A DNA stretch of 64,000 bases from Rusavskia elegans (Eukaryota > Ascomycota > Lecanoromycetes > Teloschistales > Teloschistaceae), in contig SAUG01000075.1 of the NCBI GenBank assembly GCA_011316305.1, positions 124,001 through 188,000 of the forward strand, read 5' to 3'. Both the position numbers and the translations under genes were made by a program. Under the pieces are notes generated by a model, which was given only the letters and a program-made list of their open reading frames with translations, made no database searches and was not told where the DNA came from. Below are positions 12,935-25,578 of this stretch, in pieces. How positions within the stretch are numbered: position 1 is the stretch's first letter; every line of letters starts with the position of its first letter.

Positions 12935-15869
12935 CGGACTATTAAATATAGAAATAGAAACTAGTTTTTTCCTTTATAAAAAGTCTTTATATATATCTAA
13001 AAATAAGTTACTACGTATAAAACTTTTAGTAAAATACTATAATAATTCTTTAGCTAGATATTTCGGGTATTAATAAACTTTATTATTGATTTATCGTAGC
13101 TATAGCTAGCCGAAACTATCTAAATATATTCGGAAGTATATAGAAATATAGAATATCTATTAATAAATTAGAATCTATAGATAAAAACTATATAAAAAGT
13201 TATAGAATCTTCTATATATTATATAGCTATAGAAGGAAATAGCGATAGATTTTTCTACTAAATTACTATATATTCGATACTTTTAAAATATAGTAAATTT
13301 AGTATTTATAGCTATCGATCGATTTACTAAAATAGTGAAATATATCTTTTATTATAAAATAATTAATATAAAGGATTTTATAGAATTTATTATTAGTAAT
13401 CTTTAATATAAAAGATTTATTCCTAATAGAATTATTAGTAATAAAAGTTCGCTATTTATAAACGAATTCTAGTCGGAGGTCTACTATTATCTAAAAATTA
13501 AATATCGTTTAAATACTATATTCTATTTTTAAATAAATAGATAAACTAAATAATAGAATTAACTATTAGAGTATTATCTAAAAATATATATTTATAAAAA
13601 ATAGAAAAATAAAATTCAACTTCTATTTTTAGCTAAATTCGGCTATAATAATAGCGAATATAATATTATAAAGATATCTTCTTTTAAAACGCTTATAAAC
13701 TATAACCTATATATAATATTCGAAGGTATTAAAGATAATACCGTAGAAAGGAAAATAGTAAATACGAAGATATTAATAGTAAAAAAATGAATTATAAATT
13801 TATAAAAAATGTATAAATCGATATATATAAACTAAAATAAAGTTTAAATAAATCAAATTAAATACTATAATAAAAAATATTAACTAATAGAATATAAAGT
13901 TAGTAATTTAATATTATTATCTATAAAAAATCTAAAGTATAAATAATTAATAAAAATTATCTTTAAATTTATAGGATTATATCGGATTTTAAAATATATA
14001 AACTTTTAAATTTACCGATTTATTTTTTTAATTAAATTAAAAATCTATTATATTTTTTATATATTTTTATTAGAAAAGTTCTATTATCGCTAGAATAGCG
14101 AACTATTAGAATATATATTATCGGACCTTATTACTAATAAAGAGAAATAGGAAATAGAAGCTATTTTAGATAAAAGATTTATAAAATCTAAAAAAAACGA
14201 GGAATTAAAAACTAAATATCTAATTAAATAAACTAATTAGCTAAAAGAATATAATTTCTAGTAGTTATAAAAAGTCTTTTAAAATATTTAAAAATTTATC
14301 GAAATATACAATTAAAAAAACTTTCTAATAAAAAAATATAAAAAAGATAGATTTTAATAAAAGTAAACGATAATTATAGACGTTAGGCGTTTATAGAATA
14401 AATATAAAATATATATATCTAGAAATCAATTTATAGTTAATAAATTTTCTTAAATCATTTTACAGAACCTATAATATTAGAGATTTTACTTACTATAATA
14501 TAGATCGTATATTTTGATTTTTAGATATATATATTTATATAATCGATCTAGTTTATTATATATTGTTATTTTAAACTATTTTTTTATTCTATAATAGATA
14601 GAGAAAATAGTATCGGAGAAATAATCTATTTTAATACTATCGAAAAAAAGATTTATAGAGATTTATAGATAAAATTAAAGGTATTAAAAGATATTAGACT
14701 ACTTAGTAAAGAAACTATTTAAAAGGCCGGAATACCGATAATTTTAACTTTTAGAAATTAGAATCCGGATACTTCCAGTATCTTTAAAACTATATATAAG
14801 AGAATTAATAGAGACTATAATAGAATAATAGATAAAAGAGTTAATAGAAATTATAATAGAACTACAAGAAATAAATAAATATTTTTCTTTTATTTAATAA
14901 TATATAGAAAGATAATTTAATATAGCTTTTTATTATTATAGTTATTCAACGTAAAGAACAGTCTATTAGAAGGTTATATCGGCTTCGGAAGTAACTAGAA
15001 AGATAAAAGAAATCTTAATAGTAGACGTAGATTATTTAATTATTAATATCGGATATTCTAAAATCGGCGTATATATCGGAATAGATTTATCTAACCTATT
15101 ATCCGAAATCTTATAAATAATACTAGTCGAAAATAAATAAAACTCGTATCATTCTATAATAGAAAGTACTATAATTTATAGAATATTATCTAATTCTATA
15201 AAAATATATTAGTAATTAGCTATTTTATATAAAAAATTATCGTATTATATTTAAAGATTTTAGACCGAAAGATAAATATAATATAGTAGTAGAATAGGAT
15301 ATTATAATAGATATCTATATCGCTATCGAAGTACTAGTAATATTTTATCCGAAAAGTAGAAATCTAGATACCGTCGTTAGAGTAGAGTTTTACGATAAAA
15401 AATAAATAGAAATAGTAACTATAAAGGAAAGCCGAAATTTTGTAAAAAAAAATTAGAAATAATAGTAGCTCGCTATATTTTATATTTATAAAATTTATAT
15501 TTTAAAATAGCTTGTTAAATTTAGATAGTTTAATTTTTTTTACTAGATTTTAGTTAGCGTATTTATACGTATTTAGGCGTTTAAAAATAGAATTTAATAT
15601 CGCCGCGAAATATTTAAATATAATAAATATCTATATAAAATTATATAGTATTATATTAAAAATAAAAACATATTTAATAATATTTATAATATTTAAACTA
15701 AACTTTTTTTTAAATTTATAATTATCGAAAGAAAACTTTTTTTTATTTTAGATAATAAACCGATAAATATTTATTATTTATTTTATAGTCGAGTTAATAA
15801 AATAAAGTATCTATTATAATTCATCTGGAACTAATATAATAAAGGGAGCTATACTATTTTATAGTCGTA

Positions 15870-16025
15870 GACTGGCCATTTCGGTTTAAAGTGGCGATCC
15901 GACTTCGCGATAAACGTGGCTAACGCGTCAAAATTACTAGTTAAAGTTGGTTTCCTTCCTAATACGGTTAGAAACTCGGGTCGGTTTTTCCGATCCGGGT
16001 TCGAAATCCGACAAAACGGCCAGAC
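15870..16025 (+). mobile_element. M1 MITE copy 2 (156 bp)
   Basis: Same length, TIRs (gactggcc / ggccagac) and TA flanks as the other copies. It lies in the 3' non-coding part of element A and is among the least mutated copies. Confidence 0.8.
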
Positions 16026-16787
16026 TATATAATCGGATAGATTTTTTCTATCCTATTTATATTTAGAGTAAATATTAGTAAAATAGTTTTATAAATATTT
16101 AAAAATAGAATATAAGCGATTAATATTACTATAATGGTTGGTTATAATATATAAATATTTAATATATAGTAGAGAAAATATATCTATATATATAAAGATA
16201 AAAAATTTATATAAATAATAAAAAAGTATTCGAATAAATAAAATATAGAAAATTAAAATTTCTACTAGATAAAATGTTACTATATTATCGTTAGCGCGTC
16301 GAAACCGTATCGTTTCGAACGTTTATTTACTATTTAAAATCCTCGAATATTTATATTAGATTCGGGATTAATTATATTTATTAGAACTTTTACCTAATAT
16401 TATTTATAAACTATATATCTATAGATATAAATTTATTTTTTATATTGGTTTAAATAATATTATATTATTTATATAGCGATATTATAATATAATAATTAAT
16501 ATTTCTAGCTGTAATTATGGTCGTATCTCGCTAATTAAAAGACCTATATTCGATTTATAATAGTATTCTTTCTTTTTGACTTTATTGTAATATATATCTA
16601 AATATTTAATATATAGTTATATATAAAAGAGAGCCGATTATAATAATAGCTAAAAAATAACTTTTTTTTTATTTTTTTTAATTTTTACAGTTAATTATAA
16701 AATTAATAGATTTAGATAATAAATACTATAAATATATAGATAGATATAATATAATATCAGAAAAAATATCGCTAAAAAGAAAATAAT

Positions 16788-17027
16788 TATAAAATACTAG
16801 ACGCGTTATATAGATTCTAGAGATATAATTAGAATATTTAAAGATAAAGCTTGCCGTCTAGTCGCTAGAACGTTGCTAGTATATCGGATTTCGATCCTTC
16901 TCTGTTTTTTCCTTTTCTTTTATTATTAGGCTATATTCCAGTCTTTCTAGAATATTAGTTAATTCTATAATATATTTTTTCTCCGGTCAATAATCGTATA
17001 CTGCTCTAGAAATATATCTACTTTATA
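16788..17027 (+). repeat. Element A 3' LTR
   Basis: Matches 6700-6945 and 28480-28715. It is followed by taaag (17028-17032), the proposed target duplication also found at 6695-6699. Confidence 0.72.
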
Positions 17028-17032
17028 TAAAG

Positions 17033-19800
17033 TTTATTTTTAAATTAATTTTAATTTAGATTTAAAAAAGAAATTACGGTTTCCGGAAATATCGTTTCGA
17101 TATTATACTAGAACTTATATATTTCTATTAGATTTTAAAATAATATTATTTTAAATTCCAATAGTACGTCTAAAGTTAAACTCTTTATATATATAGAATT
17201 TAAAATTAATTTTAAAGTTTTTATAACTACTAATAATAATTTACTATTTTTAATAATCTAAAATTATTTCTTTCGAAATTAAAGTATTTATATCAAGTAA
17301 TAAATTAATTTATAGATTTTTAATAATATAGATCTTTCTAGTAATTTCTACTACCGCTAATTTATCTTTTAGATAGAAAATAAAAATAGCGAAATTATCG
17401 GGCCGATAGATTTATTCGTCTATATTATAAATAGGAATTTTCTTCGATAGTTTTTTAATTTCGATACCTTTTAAAATAAATTTTCTATCGGCTATTAATA
17501 TAGAATATTTTAAGATAGTATATATATCTTTAGTATCGGATTTATTCGAATAAATAGATAATAGAAATATAGTATAATAGAAATATTTAAAAGCTAAACC
17601 AGTTCCTATAATCTATTTACTATTTAAAACGATTACACGAGATATAGAAATATCTTTTTAACTAGAAAATTACTTAGCTATAATAAATATTTACGTTTCG
17701 GCTTTATTATTTTCTATATTTTAGTAAACGGTTTTAAAATATTTAAATAATTTATTACGTATTTCGAATAAAACGTTATATTTCTAATATAAATATAAAA
17801 CCTTCGGTCTAATATCGATAAAATTCTAGCTGATTTCTTTATATTCTAATTTCTTATAAGTTCTATTATAGTATACGACCTCTTTATTATAAAGTTCGGC
17901 GGATCTATTATTATAATATCTATAGATAGAATTCTATTCGGTATATTAAATATAAACTTTCTCTATAATAAAATAATTCTCGCTATATATATTATTATTG
18001 ACTTCTATTTAATAGATTTATTAAAACGGAACTAGCGATACTAAATATTAGAAATTTAAACCGAAGTAAAATCTTTTTTAGAACTAGTTATTATAAAATC
18101 TCTAAAATCTATTACTATATACTAGCGTAGAGCTCTATTATATTAAAAAGAAATTTCTTTATAGATTTCCTAATTTATTTACGAATATAGAACGAAGGAA
18201 ATTCGTACCGCTTTAGATAAAGAGCATTTCTAGTAGATTCCTCTTAATAAAGAGAGGCTAATATCTCTAGAAAGGCTAAAAAGTCTACTAAACCGTAAAA
18301 TACTAATATTCGTATTCGGAAAAGCCGGAACTAAATATTAATTAACGTATTATAATTTCTAGTACTAGTTAAAACCGGAATAGAAACGGATTTTCTATTT
18401 ATTAATAGCTAGAATTATTAGAAAATATTTTCCGAAACTATCGGAAATAGTCTTTTTCTATAGTCTAGATTTTAAATTTATAATTATCTATTAATCGAAA
18501 AAAAATACTAATAATAGTCTTTTCCGTTAGTTTAAAAATAAAAGTAATATAAAAAGAAATAACGAGGCCTATCTATATCTATATAATAATTTATCGAATA
18601 TTAAATATTTCGGCGATCTTTATAGTTTAAAGCCTAGTCTAATTATATTCGCGAGGTTCGAAATAGTAGTTTATATTTTTAATAGTATACTTTTTTTTAG
18701 TTAGAATATATATTATTTTTCCTATCGGTAATTTAAAGTAAATAGTTAAAGCGTTAATTTATATATCGAAGTTTTTTATTAGATATTTCTTTTCTATATC
18801 TAAAAGTTCGTTAGAATACTATTATAGAGTTTTACCGCGAAAATATATCTATAGATTCTTTTTAACTTTACTATTTAACCTAGCGATATTTTTAACTCGT
18901 TCGATAAAGATATAGATATCGCGAAAATGGATATTTTTATCTATATTTCCGATATAAAGCCCGATCTCGGCGGATTTATTATTATAAAAGAAATAAAAGT
19001 AACTAATATCGTCTATAACGAATTTCTCGTATTTATCAATTTTAGTAAAAAATATAAAAAATTTAGATAGTAGCGAGGATATCTTCTTTTTCTATTAACT
19101 TTATTAGCGAAATTCTATAAATTCTATCTAGATTATAATATTCTATTCTTTTAGCTTTTTAAAAAATCGTATTACTATAAAATTAGAATTATAATTTCGC
19201 GCCGTATTTAGTAATCGGTTTATATCCGTTTTAAATAAAGTAAAAAGGTCTGGTAGAGCTTTATCGACTATATCTTTCTTTTTTTTACTTTTAAAAGAGA
19301 TTCGATAATTTACGAAGGTTTATATATATATAGAATCGTTCCGGAACTCCGTTATATTCTTTTTAAAATATTTAATAGGAGCTCGCGTTATAGTTCTACT
19401 ATCTAACTATTTATCGGGCCATCTAGATAAATAGAATAGCCGGGAGAATAATTTTATTTTAATGTCTATAATATTATCTACTTCGGTTTTAGATAATCTA
19501 AAGTCGCTATAATTATTATATACGAAATTTAATAAATCTAGTATATTTTAATACTTATTAATAGTATATCTAGAATCGATTCTATCTATAAATTCGATAA
19601 GCTAATATCCGAAAAAAATAGTACTATTATCGAAAAATAAAGGTAGCTCGTCTATCGCTATCGTAATTAATTAGGATTTAATAAATAAACCGATTTAATT
19701 CTATCGTATCTAAATATATAAGATATAATTAGTAGAAAATAGTAGTTATTTAGTAAATATTACTAATAAAGTGTATTTAATTAAAATAATTAATATCTTC
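17033..19800 (-). pseudogene. Element B upstream coding half (gag-side), unidentified domain
   Basis: After element A, element B resumes. A minus-strand frame between about 18,400 and 19,040 reads as a degraded protein (KYEKFVIDDISYF, later YFKLPIGKIIYIL). I do not recognise the family. Its place between the 5' LTR (19916-20156) and the RT half (3205-6699) suggests gag or protease-side sequence. Stops are frequent. Confidence 0.45.
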
Positions 19801-19915
19801 GAAATTACGGATAACGTTACAAGTAATATTAATATTTATAAATAGAAATTAATATTTATAAACGCTATATATATATTATATAGTACGAATAAATAAATCT
19901 TTTATTACTACTATT

Positions 19916-20156
19916 TATTATAGATCGATTTTAAAAAATAATAATAGCTTGATATTTATATATAGATAGAAAGTTTATTTATAAATAAACGAATAAAGCT
20001 GAACGCTAGATCTAATTAGATAACAAATCTCGTAGAATCAATAAACCGCGGTTAACGGAGTTTAGTCAATGTATTAATCAGCCGGTACTATCGGCCAGTA
20101 CCTCTATATCTACTAAATTCCATATAAATTCCAGGTATTTTAAATAGTTTATAACA
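19916..20156 (-). repeat. Element B LTR (5' copy for the minus-strand element)
   Basis: 241 bp, colinear with 2184-2424. It ends in taaca and is followed by TSD aatat (20157-20161). The minus strand therefore begins TGTTATAAAC, a normal LTR start. Confidence 0.82.
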
Positions 20157-20221
20157 AATATATTATTATTTTATATTATCTATAATGACCTTTTTATTTA
20201 ACAATCGAATATTATTATAAA

Positions 20222-21002
20222 TCGGATCGGATTAGATTTTTAGATCGAATTATTAGATTAAAATCTATAATCTAATCTGAAAGTCGGATTAAAATCTATA
20301 ATCCAATCTAATCGTTTAGTAGATCGAATCCGGATCGGGTTACTAAAATCGGATCGGATATCCGACGGTTTAATAAAAATCCGATTCGAATCGGCCAGTC
20401 TATCGGATTCGAACCGAATCGGTTCCGATTTTTCTAGATATCGAATCGATTCGATTCTAGATCGAATCCGGATTTTCGGGTTTAATCTATTAAAACCGTT
20501 AAAGTCTTGTATAAAAATATATTTCAAATATAAAAATAAAATCTATCTATTAAAAATTATTTTAATAAAAGAAAATATATTATCTATATATATTATCTAT
20601 ATAAATTATCTATATAAATTATCTATATATATTATCTATATATATTATCTATATATATTATCTATATACATTATCTATATATATTATCTATATATATTAT
20701 CTATATATATTATCTATATATATTATCTATATATATTATCTATAGATAAAATTTTTTAAATAATTATTTATTATATTATTTATAGTATATTATTATAAAA
20801 ATTATAATATTATACTATATATAAAAGTTTTAGTAAAATAAATTAGATTTATATTAGTTTTCATTTTATAATCCGATTTAACTTTCGGTTCTAATTTTAA
20901 AAACCGATCTATACTATTTAGCGGATCGAATTAAATTAATTTATTAAAACTCGGATCGGATTTTCGAAATACCGACGGAAATCTATATCGAAATAACCAG
21001 TC
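20222..21002 (+). mobile_element. Composite M2-type MITE with an expanded minisatellite
   Basis: A ggccagtc terminus at 20393-20400 lies inside M2-like sequence, so a small related element appears inserted in a larger M2 copy. The larger copy ends ataaccagtc at 21002 with TA following. Its normally short AT-rich middle has been enlarged by a 13-bp tandem repeat (20575-20750). A minus-strand open frame across the left part is only the repeat's low-complexity TCGGAT pattern, not a gene. Confidence 0.6.
20575..20750. repeat. 13-bp minisatellite, about 13 units
   Basis: Unit attatctatatat repeated head to tail with a few variants (taaattatc twice, tacattatc once). It sits in the AT-rich centre of the surrounding M2 element. 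There are no spacers of differing sequence, so it is not CRISPR-like. Confidence 0.9.
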
Positions 21003-22644
21003 TAGTTTTAATATTCTATATTAAACGCCGTGGAAAGCAATTATTAACGAGATAGTATATAATAAAACAATTTCTAATATACGCGATATATTTATTTAAT
21101 TTTAAAAACGAAATACCGATATATAAAAATATATATAAACTATATAACGTAAATCTAAAAAAAGCCGAACTATAGAATATACAAGTAAAAACTAGTTTTT
21201 TCTTTTATAAAAAATCTTTATATATACCCGAAAACGAGAAATTATATATAGAACTTCTAGTAAAATAGTATAATAACTTTTTAACCAATTATTTTAGATA
21301 AAAACGGACTTTATTATTGATTCGTCGTAGTTATAACTCTTCAGAATTAACTAAATATATTAAAAAATAGATTAAAATATATAATATTAATAAATAAATT
21401 TTAATTTAAAATATTAAATTTTATAGAAAGTTTTAAAATCTTCTATATTTTATATAATTATAAAAAAAGATAGTAATAGATTTTTCTATTAGATTATTAT
21501 TTCATCGATATAGTCGAAATAATATAGATTTAATACTAATAGCCGTCGATCGATTTACTAGAAAAGTAAGATGTATTTTATATTATCAATTAATTAACGT
21601 ATAAATATTTACAGAATTCATTATTAATATCTTTCAATATAAAAGATTTACTTCTAATATAATTATTAACGACAGAAATTTGCTTTTTATAAACGAATTC
21701 TAGTCGGAAATCTACTATTATCTAAAAATTAAACGTTATTTAAATACTATATTCTATTTTTCTTTTTAGAAAATTTCTATCTGAAATTATATTAAATCTT
21801 TATATATATATATATATTATCAACGTTTTATATAGCAACGATTATTATATTTACGTGTAAAGAAATTTTTTATAGCTAATAGTATATTCGTCAAGCAGGA
21901 TTTACAACGCAGTTAATTATTTCTATTTAACTATTTTCTTTTTTTTTCGATTACGAATCCTCCGTTATTTTTAGTCCTCGGTCTACTAATCTTTTTTCGA
22001 TATTATAAATAATTATAAATTTCTAATATTTCCGCTATAGCTATTTACTATACTACGAAACAATTATCTATAGTCGTCGTTTCGACTATATTTATTATAT
22101 AATCCGTATCTAAACGTTCTATTAAACTATTCAAACATCTTTAAATCTATCTAATTTTAAAAGAGACGCTAGCTAGTACGCTAGCTATAACGGCTAAAAG
22201 TTTTATTCGGTCGATTAGATTAAAAGGAGGTAGAGAGATTAGATAGCGTATTTTAAAAATAATAAAGTGGAAAACTTTATCGTAGTCGATATAGATTGCT
22301 CTGGCTATAACGAAGTAGTAAACGTCCGGTATAGTTATTACGAATAAAAATACTATCGTTTAATTTAATTCCGGTATAATTTTATAAAAATATATACGTA
22401 CGTAAAACGTTTTATTAAATCGTAGTATATACGTTGGTATAGTATTATAGAGTTTATATTACTAGTAAAAAAAGAATAAAAAGAACCGATAATTGCGAGG
22501 TATATTTATCTATAAAAATTCTATATTAATAAAATTATCGGTAGAAGAATATATTATATTAGCAAGAAAATTTAAATTAAAATTCTAAAAAACCGTTATT
22601 TACGTTAATTAATCGAGAATATAAATTCTACTATCGTATATTTA

Positions 22645-23119
22645 AACTGGCCGTCGGGTCGGATTTCGAATATAAATTAAAAAAATCGATCCGATCTAAA
22701 TCGGTTCCGACTTTTTTAGATACCGAATCGACGGGTTTTTAATTTCTAGTTTATAATCCAATCCGACCCGATTCGAAACTACTAAAATATTAAAATTTAA
22801 TATAAAAATATAATTTTAGAATAAAAGTTATATCTATTAAACTAAAAAAATCTAGCCAATTAACTACGCTAGCTAGTACGATTTTAGTAAAATCTAATAA
22901 ATTATCTAAATCTAAAATCTAAAATATATTAATTAAATAATATAATATTATATTATATTATATATAAAAGATTTAGTGGGTCGAATCGAATTATAATCAG
23001 ATCGGGTCGAAATCGGATTATCTAAACTATTAAAAAATCAGATCGGGTTAAATCGACTCGTTAAAAATCGAATCGGATTTTCGAAATACCGATAGAAACC
23101 TGTACCGAAGTAACCAGTC
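22645..23119 (+). mobile_element. M2 MITE (475 bp)
   Basis: Left end actggccgtcgggtcgg, right end cgaagtaaccagtc, TA on both sides. The interior is rich in TCGGAT/GATCCG with an AT-rich centre. It is inserted in element E copy 1. Confidence 0.75.
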
Positions 23120-23131
23120 TATATATATTTA

Positions 23132-23628
23132 GACTGGCTACTTTAGTATAGATTCTCGTTAGTATTTCGGGAACTCGACTTAAATTTTAGTAAATCGGTT
23201 CGATTCGACCCGCTAAATAGTATAGATCGGTTCCTAAAATTAAAACTAAAGATTAAATCGAAATATAAAATAAAAACCGATAGAAATTCGATCTAACCTG
23301 TTAAATCTTCTATATATAATATAATACTATAATTATTATAATATATTTTTATAGTTAATATAATAAATTATTAATTTATTAATTTTTTCTATAAATAATA
23401 TATATAGATAATATATTTCTTTTAATTAGATTAATTTTTAATAGATAGATATTACTTTTATACTAAAGTTATATTTTTATATTAGATTCTAGCGGTTTTA
23501 GCGGGTTAAACCCGGGAACTCGGGTTTAACCCGGAACCAAATCGGGTTAGTATCTAGAAAAGTCGGAACCGATTCGGTTTAAACCCGGAATACGAACTCG
23601 GATTCGAAATTTGACCCGACAGCCAATC
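23132..23628 (-). mobile_element. M2 MITE (497 bp), inverted next to the previous copy
   Basis: Same termini in reverse order (gactggctac on the left, cgacagccaatc on the right). Only about 12 bp separate it from the plus-oriented M2 at 22645-23119, making a head-on inverted pair. Confidence 0.75.
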
Positions 23629-24123
23629 TATATATATTCGATATTAGTATATTAACGTTTGATTTATTTACTAAACTATTGGTTCATCGAATATTAAAAC
23701 CAAAACCAAATTAACTAAATATTTTATTTTTAAAAATACGAATAGAATAAATAATAGAATTAATCGCTAAAATATTATCTAAAGATATATATTTATAAAA
23801 AATTGAAAATTTCGATTAAATTTCTATTTTTAATTGAATTCATTTATAAAAATAACGAATATAATATTATATTAATATTTTTACTGAAGTAATTTATAAT
23901 CTATAATTTTAATAAATTATTCGAAGATTTTAAAAATAATACCTCGGAAAAGAAAATGGTAAATATAAAAATACTAATAATAAAAATAAATCGTAAATTT
24001 AAAAAAAAAATACGAATCGATATATACGAATTAAAAATAAATTTAAAAATATTAAATTAGAAATTATAATAAAAATATTAATAGTAAAAATATAGAGCTA
24101 ATAATTTTGTATTTCTTTTATTA

Positions 24124-24552
24124 AATTGGCCGTCGGGTCGGATTCGACTTTTCTAGATATCGAACCGACGGATTTTCGGTTTCTAATCGAAGAATCGATC
24201 CGATCCGATTTAGAACCGCTATAATATTAAATTCTAGTATAGAAGTATAATTTTAGTATAATTCTAGTATAAAAGTTATTTCTATTTACTTAAAAAATTT
24301 CTAGTTAATTAATTACGTTAGCTAGAAAGATTCTAGTAAGACGAAATATATTATCTAGTTATATTATTTATAAAAAAAATGAATATTCTAATTTATATTA
24401 TCTATAACTAATAATAATAGTTTTATAGATTTTTACCGGATATTCGAATTCGATTTGGAACCGACCGTTTAGTAGATCGAATTAAACCGATTTACTAAAA
24501 ATTCGAATCGATTTCTAGATACCGACGGGAACATGTATCGAAATAGCCAGTC
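24124..24552 (+). mobile_element. M2 MITE (429 bp)
   Basis: Starts attggccgtcgggtcgg and ends cgaaatagccagtc, with TA after the right end. Inserted in the 3' region of the second A copy. Confidence 0.72.
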
Positions 24553-25150
24553 TACCTTTTATGAATAATCTAAAATCTAAATAAATAAAAAAAATGATTT
24601 CTAAATTTATAGATTTATATCGAATTTCGAAATATATAAACTTTTAAATTTACCGATTGATTTTTTTAATTAGATGAAAAGTTTATAATATCTTTTATAT
24701 TTCTTTATTAGAAAAGTTCTGTCGTTATTAATATAGCGAATTACTATAATATCTATTATTAGAACTTATTAATAATGGAATAAATAAAAAATAGAAGTTA
24801 TTTTAAATAAAAAAAGAAGTATAAAATATATATATAGTATTTATATCTAGAATTTGATTTTAATAGTTAATTAAATTTTTCTATAAACTATTTATCGTAA
24901 AAAAATATATTTTTTCTTTCTTTTATATAACGACGTTAACGAAATCGATTTAGACGTAAAATAAACTGCTAGTTATAACTATTTTTCTAATTATCTATAA
25001 AAGACGAAATAGATAATTTTAGAAAAAATAGCGAAATCTTTTAAGATATAGTTAAAAATACTATCTTCTAGAGTTTTCGTATAGAAGCTAAAATAGCTAG
25101 CGAAGTTAAAATATTTAAAAATAGTAAATACGTCTAAAAAACTAAAGTTT

Positions 25151-25578
25151 GACTGGTTATTTCGGGTCGAATTTCTATTAGTATTTCGAAAATCTGATCC
25201 GATCTATTAAATAGTTCAAGTCGATTTCTAATATTAAAACCGAAAATCGAATCGGATTATAAAATAAAAATTAATAAAAATCCGATTCCATCTGCTAAAT
25301 CTTTTATATATAGTATAATATTATAAATAAATATTGAATTAGTTTTATATTAAAGTAATATATTTAGATAATATATTAAATCTAACTAGAATCTTTTTAG
25401 CTAACGTAGTTAGTTAACTAGATTTTTTTTAAATAGATTGATATAATTTTTATATTAGAATAATACTTTTATACTAGAATTTAATAGTTTTAGTAGATCA
25501 AACCCGGATTTTTGGATTCGATCCGGAACCGAATCGGATTGGCTAATCTAGATTCGAAATTCGATCCGACGGCCAATT
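25151..25578 (-). mobile_element. M2 MITE (428 bp)
   Basis: Starts gactggttatttcggg and ends cgatccgacggccaatt. Its AT-rich centre includes the same ctaacgtagttagttaa block as other copies. Confidence 0.72.

Larger units (their letters stand above)
8640..14345 (+). pseudogene. Element A pol remnant: RT, RNase H, integrase, chromodomain (interrupted by C)
   Basis: Plus-strand reading shows, in Gypsy order: RT palm at 9460-9740, where the catalytic YLDD box reads YLDN; the connecting FINFY segment near 9951; RNase H at about 10100-10500, reading for example RKMISIKYNYKTYNTEL; integrase core after the interruption, with IDRFTKIVKYI near 13320 and a second block near 13440-13640; and a chromodomain (EIEAILDKRFI, then KYLIK) at about 14145-14290. 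Premature stops arise mostly where Gln or Trp codons would be, consistent with RIP. The element is dead. The chromodomain places it among chromoviruses, a lineage known to target heterochromatin. Confidence 0.8.
6700..17027 (+). mobile_element. Element A: chromovirus-type Gypsy retrotransposon, nested in B
   Basis: Near-identical ~240-bp repeats at 6700-6945 and 16788-17027 flank gag-like sequence (about 7000-8600) and a Gypsy pol (about 8640-14345) with RT, RNase H, integrase and a C-terminal chromodomain, all on the plus strand. A candidate 5-bp TSD taaag flanks it (6695-6699, 17028-17032). The first LTR has a few extra bases near its start, so that border is approximate. Two later insertions lie inside: element C (11046-12934) and an M1 MITE (15870-16025). 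A 5'-truncated second copy runs 21007-28715. The long 3' region (14350-16787) contains no readable frame. Confidence 0.8.
2184..20156 (-). mobile_element. Element B: Gypsy-type LTR retrotransposon split by element A
   Basis: Two 241-bp direct repeats (2184-2424 and 19916-20156) begin with a TG-derived ta and end in aata/aaca. They are flanked by identical 5-bp sequences aatat (2179-2183 and 20157-20161), as expected for an LTR insertion. Between them, minus-strand reading gives an upstream coding half at 17033-19800 and reverse transcriptase at about 5250-6100. The 10.3 kb in the middle (6700-17027) is element A, so B is about 7.6 kb without it. An M1 MITE also sits in the 3' part (3047-3202). 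All coding frames are broken by RIP. Confidence 0.8.
21762..23718. mobile_element. Element E copy 1: ~970-bp retroposon with 13-bp TSD
   Basis: Flanked by atattctattttt (21749-21761) and atattttattttt (23719-23731), a 13-bp duplication with one C/T difference. A's first copy shows the uninterrupted site near 13530. Its left end is ctttttagaaaatttc. Two M2 MITEs are nested in it. Without them it is about 980 bp, close to E copy 2 (about 970 bp). No LTR, no TIR and no frame were seen. Long TSDs of this size point to target-primed (LINE-type) insertion. Confidence 0.7.

Noticed and set aside
20258..20527. 89-codon minus-strand open frame in the AT-rich block
   Set aside because: It lies across the TCGGAT/GATCCG repeats of an M2 MITE. 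The R/I/S/D-rich translation is a by-product of the repeat, and most other copies have no such frame.
20575..20750. Possible CRISPR-like array
   Set aside because: Uniform head-to-tail 13-bp units with no unique spacers, in a eukaryotic genome. It is a minisatellite.
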